Below are positions 54,296 through 63,655 of a stretch of DNA of 64,000 bases, in pieces (within the stretch, counting starts at the first letter, position 1; each line of letters begins with the position of its first letter). Position numbers and translations under genes: made by a program. Source of the DNA: JAMXLO01 sp963812475 (GTDB lineage: Bacteria > Pseudomonadota > Alphaproteobacteria > Acetobacterales > Acetobacteraceae); NCBI GenBank assembly GCA_963812475.1, contig CAWEVI010000057.1, positions 62,001 through 126,000 on the forward strand, read 5' to 3'. The notes below the pieces were generated by a model. The model did no database searches. It was given only the letters and a program-made list of their open reading frames with translations, and had not been told where the DNA came from.

Positions 54296-55870
54296 TCAAC
54301 GAGCGGTGGCGTGATCGCTGACCACCGACTCCTGTCCCATGGCCGCCAGCGGCGGCAGCAGCGCCGCGGCATAGGAGGCCGGCTCACGGATCAGCTGGCG
54401 TGCCGTGTCAAGATCAACCTCCCGCCCCTCGGCTGCGGGGCAGGCGCTGCGGATTGCCAGTATCTGCGCCGGTGGCAGCGGCGCGCGGGCGGCGTGGTGG
54501 ATCGCCAGCGCGTGCGCCATCGGCTGGCGCCCCTGCGCCAATTCAGCCAGTTGCGAACCGAGCACGCCCTGCCCAAGGCTGGTGCATACCTGTGGCAACA
54601 CGCCCAGGCCCTGGATCGGCCAGCCACGCGGCGCAAGCACGCGGCTCCAGGTGACGAACAACTCGCCCCCGTCCGGCAGCGGAGCGATCGTCTGCACCAG
54701 GCCTTTGCCCAGGGTTGAACTGCCGATCACGACCCCACGGCCGCGATCGGCCAGCGCCGCGGCCAATATCTCCGCGGCACTGGCAGTCCGGCCATCGACC
54801 ATGACGACGACGGGAATGTTCTCGGCAAGCTCGCCCGACACCGAACGCCAGATCCGCGTCGCTTCCGGATCGCGTCCGGCCGTGATGGCGACGATCCCGT
54901 CGGACAGCAGGCTATCGGACGCGGTCACCGCCTGCCGCAGCAGACCGCCACGATTGCCGCGCAGGTCGAGCACGATGCCGGCGGAGGGATGCTGCCCTGC
55001 AAAGCCCTGTTCGATCGCGTGGGCGAGATGGCTGTCGGTACTGCGATTGAATGCCGTCACCGCCAGCAGCAGCGTGTCGCCGATTCGCTGCGCGTAGACC
55101 GTCTCCGGCGGCACCATGGCGCGTTCAAGCTCGGCGGTATGCGCGCGGCCATCGCGGGCGCGCCAGCTGATCACCACGCGGGTGCCTTCCGGCCCGTCGA
55201 TCAGTCGTTCCACCGTGCGCGCATCCTTGCCCTGCGTCGACTGGCCGTCGACGGCAAGGATCGTATCGCCGGGACGGATTCCGCCGATGGCCCCAGGGCC
55301 ATCCGAAATCGCTTCCGCGACCGCCAGCACCGCATTCCGCCGGACCAGACGCAATCCAGCGCCGGCCTGGCCCGAGCGGCGGTCGCGATCCTCGCCGGCC
55401 TCGCGTGGCGGCACGTAGCGGGAATATGGGTCAAGATGGTTGAACATCTCGTCGAAGAAGCTTTGCACGATGCCCTGCGTGCCGGCGCGGCGAACCAGAA
55501 CCGAAGCGGCCACCGCCGCGGTGGACAGTTCCGCGGCCGTCGTGGCCCAGCCATTGATGTCGCCCTCGGCGGGCGGCGATCTGACAAGCAGGACGCGGTC
55601 GCGCGCGCCGAGGCTGAGCTTGCCGTCCCGCAGTTCGGTGACGAGGTCGGGATCCAGTGCCGTGAACCCCCGCAGGCCCCAGACGGTAAGCTGCGATACC
55701 GCGACCGGCTCCAGCGTGCGCGGCGCCATGAAGGCGAGCGCCGTCGCGTAAACGTTGGCGACCAGCAGCGGGTCGAAGCCGCCGGCAGCAGCGATAGGTT
55801 GGGCATGCGCGGGTGCGATCAGCAGCAGCAACAGCAGGGTGCCGATGCGGATCACCTGTGCCGAGGCCAT
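54296..55870 (-). CDS. S41 family C-terminal processing peptidase (CtpA/PDZ), exported
   Basis: A 524-residue periplasmic serine protease. After a signal (LLLLLLIAPAHA) comes a helical region, a PDZ domain (about 175-260: GGIRPGDTILAVDGQS) and the tail-specific protease core (about 270-440). The Ser-Lys dyad is visible: Ser in DGRTASAAEI and Lys in STLGKGLVQT. A GTG at 55855 would give a cleaner signal peptide. The ATG at 55870 overlaps the rnr stop by 19 nt, so the two are probably coupled. Confidence 0.9.
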   Translation of the reverse strand: MASAQVIRIGTLLLLLLIAPAHAQPIAAAGGFDPLLVANVYATALAFMAPRTLEPVAVSQLTVWGLRGFTALDPDLVTELRDGKLSLGARDRVLLVRSPPAEGDINGWATTAAELSTAAVAASVLVRRAGTQGIVQSFFDEMFNHLDPYSRYVPPREAGEDRDRRSGQAGAGLRLVRRNAVLAVAEAISDGPGAIGGIRPGDTILAVDGQSTQGKDARTVERLIDGPEGTRVVISWRARDGRAHTAELERAMVPPETVYAQRIGDTLLLAVTAFNRSTDSHLAHAIEQGFAGQHPSAGIVLDLRGNRGGLLRQAVTASDSLLSDGIVAITAGRDPEATRIWRSVSGELAENIPVVVMVDGRTASAAEILAAALADRGRGVVIGSSTLGKGLVQTIAPLPDGGELFVTWSRVLAPRGWPIQGLGVLPQVCTSLGQGVLGSQLAELAQGRQPMAHALAIHHAARAPLPPAQILAIRSACPAAEGREVDLDTARQLIREPASYAAALLPPLAAMGQESVVSDHATAR

Positions 55871-57861
55871 TTCCCCGATTTCCGGCCGCCGCGCGAGCGC
55901 TCGGCGGGCGCCCCTTGCAGAACGTGGAACACCAGGCCGCCGGTGATCGGGCTGGCTTCGGCAAGGCGAACGTCAACCTCCTGGGCGAGGCGAAACGAGA
56001 GGCGGGTCCGGCGGCCTGTCAGTGTCTGCTCCCGCTCATCATGGTGCCAGAAATCGTCGGGCAGCGAGCGCACCGGAACAATTCCGCTTGCGCCACTTTC
56101 TGCGACTGTGACGAAAAGCCCGAAGCGCGTCACGCCGGAAATGCGTGCCGCGAAATTCGCGCCCACTTTGTCCGCCATGTATGCAGCAAGGTAACGGTCC
56201 ACGGCATCGCGCTCGGCAAGCTGGGCGCGCCGCTCGGTCGCGGTGATATGCGATGCGGTATCCGGGAACAGCTGCGCCTCGTCCTCCGCCAAGGCGCCAG
56301 GCCCCAGGCGGAGGCCACGGATCAGCGCGCGGTGCACCAGCAGGTCGGCGTAGCGGCGGATCGGACTGGTGAAATGCGCATAGCGCGTCAGGGCGAGCCC
56401 GAAATGGCCGATGTTGTCGGGACTGTAGGCTGCCTGCGACTGGCTGCGCAGCATCACGTCATTGACCAGCGGAGCTTCAGGCGTGCCGGCTACCTGCCGC
56501 AGCACCCGATCCAGGTCGCGCGGATGGACCTGATCGCCAGGCGGGAGCGAGATGCCGAGACCATGGAGAAAGCTGCGCAGGAAGGCCAGCTTTTCGTCCG
56601 AGGGCGGCGCGTGGACGCGATACATTGCGGGCTGGTGCAGCCGCTCCAGTTCCTCCGCCGCCGCGACGTTCGCCAACACCATGAATTCCTCGATCAGCCG
56701 GTGGCTGTCGAGCCGCGGGCGCGGCGTGACGCTGATAACCCTTCCCGCTCCGTCGATCACCACCTTCCGTTCCGGCAGATCGAGGTCGAGGGTGCCGCGG
56801 GCGGTCCGGGCGGCGAGCAGGGCGCGAAATGCGGCATAGAGGTGCGGCAATGGCAGGCCGAGATCGTCGCCCGCGTCGTGCGCCTGCTGGACCTGCTCAT
56901 AGGTGAGGCGCCCCGCGCTGCGCATGAGGCCGCGGCCGAAACGGTGGGACTGCTTGCGCCCGCCGGCGTCGATCCGCAGTTCGACGAACAGACAGCCGCG
57001 GTCCTCCAGCGGACGCAGGCTGCACCAGCCGTTGGACAGGGTCTCGGGCAGCATCGGCACGACGCGGTCGGGAAAGTAAACGCTGTTGCCGCGCGTCCGC
57101 GCCGCGTGATCGAGCGCCGAACCGGGGTGCACATAGTCCGCGACATCGGCGATGGCGACGATGAGCCGAAAACCCGACCCGTCCGGTTCTGCGAAGATCG
57201 CGTCGTCAAAATCGCGCGCGTCTTCGCCGTCGATGGTGATCAATGGCACGTCGCGCAGGTCGGCGCGCCGGCCAAGCATCGCGGCGTCTGCGCGATCGGC
57301 CTCATCGAGCGCCGCGGCAGGAAAAACCTGCGGGATGTCGTGCGTGTGGATCGCGATCAGGCTGACCGATCGCGCGTCGCCCATCGCACCGAGGCGCTCG
57401 ATGATGCGCGCAGGCTTCAAGCCGAGCCTGTGGTGCGGCAGCGGTTCAGCGAGCACGATCTCGCCATCCGCTGCGCCACTGTCCTCGCCGGGCGGAACCA
57501 CCCATTCCGCCTTGGCACGCCGGTCGGTGGGAACGATGCGACCTTTCCGATAGACCCCGAGCACGCGGCCAGGTGCATCGGTCAGGCGCCGCATGGTACG
57601 GCCTTCGTAGCGGGCGGCAGTTCCTGGACCTGGGATTTGCTTGAGCCGCGCCAGCACACGCTCGCCAGGTGCGAGCGCCGGCTGTCCACGCGGCTCGGCG
57701 GCCATGAAGATCACCGGCGGCGGCCCATCCGAACCGTCCCACTCGGTGGGCCGCGCAATTGCATCGCCATCCGGGTCCGTACCGGTGATCACGACCATTG
57801 CAGTCTCGGGCAGACGCACGCGCGTCGAACCGGCATGGGACCGATCAGGTGGGCAAGTCAT
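55852..57861 (-). CDS. rnr: Ribonuclease R, apparently lacking the N-terminal helix-turn-helix region
   Basis: A 669-residue 3'-5' exoribonuclease that degrades structured RNA. Cold-shock and RNB parts are present: ITGTDPDGDAIARPTEW, VPTDRRAKAEWVVP, the catalytic acid cluster IDGEDARDFDDAIF, and YAHFTSPIRRYADLLVHRALIRG. The C-terminal S1 domain GVTRFGLFVTVAESGASGIVP follows. Alphaproteobacterial RNase R usually has a winged-helix domain of about 80 residues first (around 740-780 aa total). Here the only start is ATG 57861 after an in-frame TAG at 57936-57934, and no frame upstream encodes the missing part. A PIN toxin gene ends 180 nt upstream. The enzyme core looks intact. Confidence 0.92.
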   Translation of the reverse strand: MTCPPDRSHAGSTRVRLPETAMVVITGTDPDGDAIARPTEWDGSDGPPPVIFMAAEPRGQPALAPGERVLARLKQIPGPGTAARYEGRTMRRLTDAPGRVLGVYRKGRIVPTDRRAKAEWVVPPGEDSGAADGEIVLAEPLPHHRLGLKPARIIERLGAMGDARSVSLIAIHTHDIPQVFPAAALDEADRADAAMLGRRADLRDVPLITIDGEDARDFDDAIFAEPDGSGFRLIVAIADVADYVHPGSALDHAARTRGNSVYFPDRVVPMLPETLSNGWCSLRPLEDRGCLFVELRIDAGGRKQSHRFGRGLMRSAGRLTYEQVQQAHDAGDDLGLPLPHLYAAFRALLAARTARGTLDLDLPERKVVIDGAGRVISVTPRPRLDSHRLIEEFMVLANVAAAEELERLHQPAMYRVHAPPSDEKLAFLRSFLHGLGISLPPGDQVHPRDLDRVLRQVAGTPEAPLVNDVMLRSQSQAAYSPDNIGHFGLALTRYAHFTSPIRRYADLLVHRALIRGLRLGPGALAEDEAQLFPDTASHITATERRAQLAERDAVDRYLAAYMADKVGANFAARISGVTRFGLFVTVAESGASGIVPVRSLPDDFWHHDEREQTLTGRRTRLSFRLAQEVDVRLAEASPITGGLVFHVLQGAPAERSRGGRKSGKWPRHR

Positions 57862-58040
57862 CGGGCTGGGATACGGAGGCTCACTCCGCGCATATGCGTG
57901 TTCGACGGTCGTGTCGCCAGATGCAGCGTCGGCCTATCGGCGGAAGCGCAGGACACGATCGCTCGGATGGCTCCTCACCTTACTGATGGCGACGAGCCTG
58001 TTCCGATCGGATCCTTTCGGCGTACACGCGAATGAGGGGT

Positions 58041-58445
58041 TCAACGTGTCGCCAACTGTAAGAAAGTGGTTGGCGAGACGATCGGAATACTCCGGAATGG
58101 GCTGAGCACAAGCAGGTCGCCGTCGCCCGAGACGATGAGGTCGCCACGACCATTCACGGCCAGTTCCAGGAATTTATCGTCTGTCGGATCGCGGCACGCC
58201 GCGATCCGCTCGGTGACCGTCACCATCTCTGCTGCCGCCAGCAGCTTCGTCAACCAATCACGTGCGGCAGGAGCAATCAGCGCTGCAAAGTAAGGCCGAT
58301 CCAAGACTTCGAATAGTTGTCGCTCGGTGGTGCTGGATTTGAGCAGGTTGCCGCGTTGCGCAACCAGATGGACCGCGAGGGCCGGCGGGGACCGGTCCTT
58401 CAATGCCGCACTCACGAGGACATTGGTGTCGACGACCACCCTCAT
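58041..58445 (-). CDS. Putative toxin, PIN domain family (COG1569-like)
   Basis: A 134-residue PIN-fold RNase-like toxin. Acidic residues line up as expected: VDTNVLVSA (Asp6), DPTDDKFLELAV (acid cluster near 97-101) and SGDGDLL near 115. The start overlaps the antitoxin stop by four bases (ATGA), so it is the second gene of a toxin-antitoxin operon. The pair sits between topA and rnr, where other alphaproteobacteria have neither. Confidence 0.88.
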   Translation of the reverse strand: MRVVVDTNVLVSAALKDRSPPALAVHLVAQRGNLLKSSTTERQLFEVLDRPYFAALIAPAARDWLTKLLAAAEMVTVTERIAACRDPTDDKFLELAVNGRGDLIVSGDGDLLVLSPFRSIPIVSPTTFLQLATR

Positions 58446-58675
58446 CCAACATGCGGCTCAACTTCCCTTTGGGCTTGCTTGATCAGCCGGTCGATGTCGT
58501 CATCCGTGAAACCGGCGACCACGACCCGTGCGCGTGACTCGCGGCGGCCGGGAATCAACTCTTCGGCCGGCAGTATTGTGAGCGTCACGCGTTCGTCGGC
58601 GCCGATGCCTTGGCGCTTCAGCGCTTCCGCGACTTCTCCAGCCATGAGTTCAATTACCTTGGGCGCTGTCGCCAT
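58442..58675 (-). CDS. Antitoxin partner of the PIN toxin
   Basis: A 77-residue acidic protein (MATAPKVIELMAGEVAEALKRQG). It has the layout of antitoxins next to COG1569 PIN toxins: a possible DNA-binding part in the first 60 residues and a C-terminal helix DDDIDRLIKQAQREVE that would cap the toxin. I do not recognise a named DNA-binding family. GGAG lies about 15 nt before the ATG. Confidence 0.72.
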   Translation of the reverse strand: MATAPKVIELMAGEVAEALKRQGIGADERVTLTILPAEELIPGRRESRARVVVAGFTDDDIDRLIKQAQREVEPHVG

Positions 58676-58757
58676 GGTTATCTATCTATCTCCACATGCG
58701 TCATGCAGCGACTGTAGCACATACCGGCAATAGCGTGGCCGCCGAACCGCATGGCCT

Positions 58758-61589
58758 CTACCGTCCCGCCTGCCGCCGTATTGGCGCGCCTGCCGCCGCC
58801 TTCTTGGCACGAGCCGCCGCCTTCTTCTTCGCCGGTGCCTTGGCGCCAGCAGCTCGCTTCGCGGCCGCCTTTGGCGCCGGGCGCTTGACCTTGGCACCCC
58901 GCCGTTTCGCCGGGGTGGCCTTCGCCTTGGCTGGCGCCTTTTCGGCCGGCGGTTGGGCGGTCGGCACCGGCTTCGCCGCCGCTGCCCCACGCCCACGCCG
59001 CCCGGCCGCGCCGCGCGGGCGCAATTGCTTGCCCTTTTCGGCCAGCAGCGCCACCGCCTGCTCGAGCGTGATCTCTTCCATCATCACGCCGCGCGGCAGG
59101 TTGGCGACCGTCTTCCCGTGCTGCACGTAGGGGCCGAAACGTCCCTTGCGCACCGCGATCAGCTCCTTGTCGCCCGGATGTGTGCCGATCGTCCGCACGC
59201 TGGCCATCTTGCGCGCGATCAGATCCACGCCACGGTTGATGCCGATGTTCAACACATCGTCGTCGCGGTCCAACGAACCATAGATCGCACCCATACGCAC
59301 ATAGGGGCCGAAGCGGCCGATGCCGGCCTCGATCGTCTCGCCGGTCTCGGGATGGGTGCCAATGGCGCGCGGCAGCGACAGCAGGCCGATCGCCTGTTCG
59401 AGCGTGATCTGCTCGCCGTCCACGCCACGCGGCAACGACGTGCGCTTCGGCTTCACCTTCTTCCCCCGGGCCGATTTCCCGGGAGCCTGCCCCGGACCTG
59501 ATCCTGGGGCGGACTTGGCGTCCTTTTTGGCGTCCTTGTCCTCGCCGTTCTCGCCCTGCTGCACATAGAGCCCGTACGGGCCGCGGCGGACGGTGATCTC
59601 CTCACCGGTCTCGGGATGCGGGCCGAGGACGCGCATGCCCTCCTTCAGGGTTTCGCCCTGGTCGTCGCCTGTCTCGATCGCCAGACGGCGCGTGTACTGG
59701 CAGGCCGGATAGTTGGAGCAGCCGATGAAGCTGCCGTAGCGGCCGAGCTTCAGGCCCAGACGGCCGTTGCCGCAGGCCTGGCAGGCGCGCGGATCGGTCC
59801 CGTCCTCGCGCGGGGGGAAGAAATGCGGGCCCAGATCCTCATCCAGCGCGGCGATGACGTCGCTGATCTTGAGGTCCTTGGTCTGATCGACCGCATGCGA
59901 GAACCCCTCCCAGAACGCCCGCATCATCGCGCGCCAGTCGGCCTGGCCCGCCGAGATGTCGTCGAGTTGCTCCTCCATCTGCGCGGTGAACCCGGTATCG
60001 ACGTAGTGTTCGAAGAAGCTCACCAGGAACGCGGTGACCAATCGGCCACGATCCTCGGGGATGAAGCGCCGCTTCTCCTGGCGGACATATTTGCGGTCCT
60101 GCAGCACCGAGAGGATCGAGGCGTAGGTGGAGGGCCGGCCTATCCCCAACTCCTCCATCTTCTTCACCAGGCTCGCCTCGGAATAGCGCGGCGGCGGCTG
60201 GGTGAAGTGCTGGAGCGCATTCACCGTGCCGAGCTTCAGCGGGTCGCGTTCCGCCATCGGCGGCAGCATACGGCCCTCGTCTTCCTCCGCCGCGTCGTCC
60301 TGATCTTCGCGATACAGCTTCAGGAAGCCGTCGAACGCCACGACAGAGCCTGTGGCACGCAGCCTCAGACCCTTGCCGTCCGTGATCTCGACACTGACCT
60401 GATCAAGCTCGGCCGACTGCATCTGCGAGGCGACGGCGCGCTTCCATATCAGCTCGTAAAGCCGGCGCTGGTCGGGATTGAGATAGCCGGCGACGCTGTC
60501 CGGCGTGCGCGCCACATCGGTCGGCCGGATCGCCTCGTGCGCCTCCTGCGCGTTCTTGATCCGGCTCTGGTACTCCCGCGGCGCGCCCGGCACGTAATCG
60601 GCGCCATAGGCGCCGAGCACGTGTTCGCGGATCGCTGACACCGCCTCGCCCGCCATCTGCACGCCGTCGGTGCGCATGTAGGTAATGAAACCGGTGGTCT
60701 CGCCGCCGATATCGACGCCCTCATACAGTTGCTGCGCCAACCGCATGGTCTGCTGCGCGCCGAAGCCGAGCTTGCGCGAGGCCTCCTGTTGCAGCGTCGA
60801 GGTGGTGAACGGCGGCGGCGGGTTGCGCTTGACACGCTTCTTCTCCACCGATCCGACGGTGAAGCGTCCCGCCTCCACGGCGGCCTTGGCGCGCATGGCG
60901 AGCTGTTCGTTGGACAGATCGAACTGCTCCAGCCGCTTGCCTTCGAAGTGCGTGAGCCGCGCGGTGAACGGCGCATTGGCCGGGGTGAGGAAGTCCGCCT
61001 CCACCGTCCAGTACTCGCGTGCCCGGAACGCCTCGATCTCGGCCTCGCGGTCGCAGATCAGCCGCAGTGCGACCGATTGCACGCGCCCGGCGCTGCGGCT
61101 GCCGGGAAGCTTCCGCCATAGCACCGGGGAGAGCGTAAACCCGACCAGATAGTCAAGCGCCCGTCGGGCCAGATACGCCTCGATCAGCGGCTGATCGAGA
61201 TCACGCGGATGGGCGATGGCATAGCGAACTGCGGTGCGGGTGATCTCGTTGAAGCTGATGCGACGGACAGCGACGCCCTTAAGAGCCTTCCTGTCGCTGA
61301 GCATGGCCTTCACATGCCAGGAGATCGCCTCACCCTCGCGGTCCGGGTCGGTGGCGAGATACAGCGTGCTCGCCCCCTTCAGCGCCTTGGCGATGGCGCC
61401 GACCTGCTTCTCTCCCCGCGCGTCGGACTGCCAGTCCATGGCGAAGTCCTGCCCGGGACGCACCGAGCCATCCTTCGGCGGCAGATCGCGCACGTGCCCG
61501 AGGCTGGCCAGCACGGTGTAGCCGCCACCGAGATAGCGGTTGATGGTCTTGGCCTTGGCGGGGGATTCGACGACGACAACGTCTGACAT
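58758..61589 (-). CDS. topA: DNA topoisomerase I (type IA)
   Basis: A 943-residue enzyme that relaxes negative supercoils. Toprim acids: Glu8 (VESPAK) and Asp81, Asp83, Glu85 (DPDREGE). The active-site Tyr304 lies in FITYMRTDGVQ. A zinc finger CQACGNGRLGLKLGRYGSFIGC begins near 603, followed by four or so Toprim-C repeats of the form TGETIEAGIGRFGPYVRMG. The tail (about 870-943) is Lys/Ala/Pro-rich and probably disordered, as in other alphaproteobacterial TopA. AAAGG precedes the ATG. It lies 18 nt downstream of dprA. Confidence 0.95.
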   Translation of the reverse strand: MSDVVVVESPAKAKTINRYLGGGYTVLASLGHVRDLPPKDGSVRPGQDFAMDWQSDARGEKQVGAIAKALKGASTLYLATDPDREGEAISWHVKAMLSDRKALKGVAVRRISFNEITRTAVRYAIAHPRDLDQPLIEAYLARRALDYLVGFTLSPVLWRKLPGSRSAGRVQSVALRLICDREAEIEAFRAREYWTVEADFLTPANAPFTARLTHFEGKRLEQFDLSNEQLAMRAKAAVEAGRFTVGSVEKKRVKRNPPPPFTTSTLQQEASRKLGFGAQQTMRLAQQLYEGVDIGGETTGFITYMRTDGVQMAGEAVSAIREHVLGAYGADYVPGAPREYQSRIKNAQEAHEAIRPTDVARTPDSVAGYLNPDQRRLYELIWKRAVASQMQSAELDQVSVEITDGKGLRLRATGSVVAFDGFLKLYREDQDDAAEEDEGRMLPPMAERDPLKLGTVNALQHFTQPPPRYSEASLVKKMEELGIGRPSTYASILSVLQDRKYVRQEKRRFIPEDRGRLVTAFLVSFFEHYVDTGFTAQMEEQLDDISAGQADWRAMMRAFWEGFSHAVDQTKDLKISDVIAALDEDLGPHFFPPREDGTDPRACQACGNGRLGLKLGRYGSFIGCSNYPACQYTRRLAIETGDDQGETLKEGMRVLGPHPETGEEITVRRGPYGLYVQQGENGEDKDAKKDAKSAPGSGPGQAPGKSARGKKVKPKRTSLPRGVDGEQITLEQAIGLLSLPRAIGTHPETGETIEAGIGRFGPYVRMGAIYGSLDRDDDVLNIGINRGVDLIARKMASVRTIGTHPGDKELIAVRKGRFGPYVQHGKTVANLPRGVMMEEITLEQAVALLAEKGKQLRPRGAAGRRGRGAAAAKPVPTAQPPAEKAPAKAKATPAKRRGAKVKRPAPKAAAKRAAGAKAPAKKKAAARAKKAAAGAPIRRQAGR

Positions 61590-61606
61590 TGCGACCTTTG
61601 CGGACC

Positions 61607-62782
61607 CTAGGAACCGGCCTCCAGCAGCAGCGCCACCCGGCTCCCCGGCAGCGTCTGGATGCGGCCGGCGAGCTCCAATTCGAGCAGCACCGCCATGACC
61701 GCAGCCGCAGAGAACTGGCAGCGGCGCACGACATCGTCAACGGCTGTTGGTGAAATGCTCAATAAATCAATCACTTGCATACGTGCCTTGAGAAGGTCAA
61801 CAGGCGCCTCGGCGGGCTCTTCCCACCCCGCGGGCGCTTCGGCGGCCCCTGGAATCGTGCCGCGGGCGAACAGCGGACTACGGCTCAGTCCCTCCCGCTG
61901 CGGATGGTCCGGCAGGTTCTCCAGCACGTCCGCAGCCGTCTCGGTGAGGTAGGCACCCTGACGGATCAGGTCGTTGGCACCGCGCGAGCGGGGATCGAGC
62001 GGCGAACCGGGCACCGCGAACAGTTCGCGTCCGGCTTCCTGCGCCAGCCGAGCGGTGATCAGGCTGCCGGAGCGAAGCGCCGCCTCGACGACCACGACGC
62101 CGAGCGCGAGACCTGCGATGATGCGGTTGCGCCGCGGAAAATGGCGTGCCTGAGGGGCCGTGCCCAGCGGTGCCTCGCTGACGACGGCGCCCGCCTCGGC
62201 GATGCGGCGTTGCAGGTCGGCATGCTCGGGCGGGTAGGGCATGTCGAGGCCGCCGGCAACCGCGGCGATCGTATGCCCGGTTCGGAGCGCGCCGTTATGG
62301 GCCGCCGCGTCGATGCCACGAGCGAGGCCCGATACGACGACCAGTGTATGTGCGAGGTCGGCGGCGAGGTTCTCCGCCATGTGTTGGCCGTTGGCCGAGG
62401 CGTTGCGGCCGCCGACCAGCGCCACGGCGCGAGCCGACAGTACGGCGGGATCGCCCAGAACGGCCAGAACGGCGGGCGCGTCATCCAGCAGGACGAGCAG
62501 CGGCGGGTAGTCGGGCTGGGCCGCGAAGATCAATCGCGCACCGAGCCGGCCAATGGCTTCCAGTTCGCCGGTCGCATCGGAAACGGACGGGATAAAGGGC
62601 GCAGCCTGCCGTCCACCGGCACGCGCAAGGGCGGGCAGCGCATCAAGCGCCGCAGCGGCGGTCTCGTAGCGCGCCAGCAGACGCCGATACGCCACCGGCC
62701 CAACACCTTCCGAGCGCGCAAGGCGCAGCCGGTCCAGCGTATCGGCCGGTCTCAGTTCCTGACGATCATGCCTTTTGACCAA
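61607..62782 (-). CDS. dprA: DNA-processing protein DprA
   Basis: A 391-residue Rossmann-fold protein that loads RecA on incoming single-stranded DNA. An N-terminal SAM-like part is followed by the core: VALVGGRNAS, VVSGLARGIDAAAHNGAL, TIAAVAGGLDMPYPPEH, FPRRNRIIAGLALGVVVVEAALRSGSLITARLA and VPGSPLDPRSRGANDLIRQGA. The C-terminal 80 residues resemble the winged-helix DML1-like domain. The frame has no ATG at its 5' end, so TTG at 62782 is used; it overlaps the plsY stop by 17 nt. Confidence 0.93.
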   Translation of the reverse strand: MVKRHDRQELRPADTLDRLRLARSEGVGPVAYRRLLARYETAAAALDALPALARAGGRQAAPFIPSVSDATGELEAIGRLGARLIFAAQPDYPPLLVLLDDAPAVLAVLGDPAVLSARAVALVGGRNASANGQHMAENLAADLAHTLVVVSGLARGIDAAAHNGALRTGHTIAAVAGGLDMPYPPEHADLQRRIAEAGAVVSEAPLGTAPQARHFPRRNRIIAGLALGVVVVEAALRSGSLITARLAQEAGRELFAVPGSPLDPRSRGANDLIRQGAYLTETAADVLENLPDHPQREGLSRSPLFARGTIPGAAEAPAGWEEPAEAPVDLLKARMQVIDLLSISPTAVDDVVRRCQFSAAAVMAVLLELELAGRIQTLPGSRVALLLEAGS

Positions 62783-63350
62783 TGCGTGGCTCAGTGCCGG
62801 AAAGCAGCCGGCGGATGTTCGCGTGATGACGGGCGAACACCAGCACGGCTATCACCAACGCGAGCTTAACGACCGTCAAATCGGCCAGCGCGGCGGCGAG
62901 GACTGGGGCGAGCGCGAAGGAAACCAGCGCCGCCAGGGAAGAAATGCGAGTGACGGCCGCTGTGGCCAGCCAGACCGCTCCGGCTGCGAGCCCTACCGGC
63001 CATGCCGCCGCGATCAGGACGCCGTAGGATGTGGCGGCGGCCTTGCCGCCCTTGAAGCCCAGCCAGACAGGGAAGGCGTGGCCGAGCACTGCGCCGATGC
63101 CGGCCCACAAGACGGCCTCGTGCCCGCCAAGCCAGGTCGCGAGCAGGACGGCGACCGCGCCCTTCAGGCCATCCAGCAGCAGTGTTGCCGCGGCGAGGGC
63201 CTTGTTGCCGGTGCGCAGCACGTTGGTCGCGCCGATGTTGCCGGAGCCGACCCGGCGGATGTCGCCCAGACCGGCGGCACGGGTGAGCAGCAGGCCGAAT
63301 GGGATCGATCCGAGCAGGTAGCCGAGGAGCAAGTAAGTAACGGGGCGCAT
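62766..63350 (-). CDS. plsY: Glycerol-3-phosphate acyltransferase PlsY
   Basis: A 194-residue membrane enzyme that transfers acyl from acyl-phosphate to glycerol-3-phosphate, the first step of phospholipid synthesis. Motif 1 (SGNIGATN, about 36-43) and motif 3 (HHANIRRLL near the C-terminus) are present. Motif 2 normally reads GGKGVAT; here it is GGKAAAT. About five membrane segments are visible. It leads the plsY-dprA-topA operon. Confidence 0.93.
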   Translation of the reverse strand: MRPVTYLLLGYLLGSIPFGLLLTRAAGLGDIRRVGSGNIGATNVLRTGNKALAAATLLLDGLKGAVAVLLATWLGGHEAVLWAGIGAVLGHAFPVWLGFKGGKAAATSYGVLIAAAWPVGLAAGAVWLATAAVTRISSLAALVSFALAPVLAAALADLTVVKLALVIAVLVFARHHANIRRLLSGTEPRIGQKA

Positions 63351-63371
63351 CGAATATCGTTCACCTGTGAA

Positions 63372-63655
63372 TCAAACAGATAGCGCGGGTGGGATATCGG
63401 TCTGCCTAAAATCGTCTTCTTTGAACAGCAACTTCCCGCCGGTTGCCCTGGCCGCGGCGTATGCGAAACAGTCCCCGATGTTCAACCCGTCTCGGTGTCG
63501 TCCTTTCCGAATCGCCGGAATGCCCCAGCGCCATTTTAGCCTGCTCCGGCGTTACCGCCACGATGTCGGTGGCGATCAAGTGGAGAGTCCGTTCCAGGCG
63601 CCTTCGCCTGGCCATGCCTTTCCTTGTCACGATCACTACCAGCGCCACAAGCCAT
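63372..63655 (-). pseudogene. Remnant of a VapC-type PIN toxin gene
   Basis: The middle of a VapC toxin (LVVIVTRKG, DIVAVTPEQAKMAL) reads in one frame, then after about 63530 the C-terminal part (KGRHRDGLNIGDCFAYAAARATGGKLLFKEDDFRQTDIPPAL, split) is in another frame and ends at 63372. The first third, with the VIDTSAL motif, is missing. The coding remnant follows directly on the end of the antitoxin gene. Deletion and frameshift together make it non-functional. Confidence 0.75.

Noticed and set aside
55813..58035. Open frame of 740 codons antisense to rnr
   Set aside because: RNase R on the other strand has complete catalytic motifs; this frame is a shadow.
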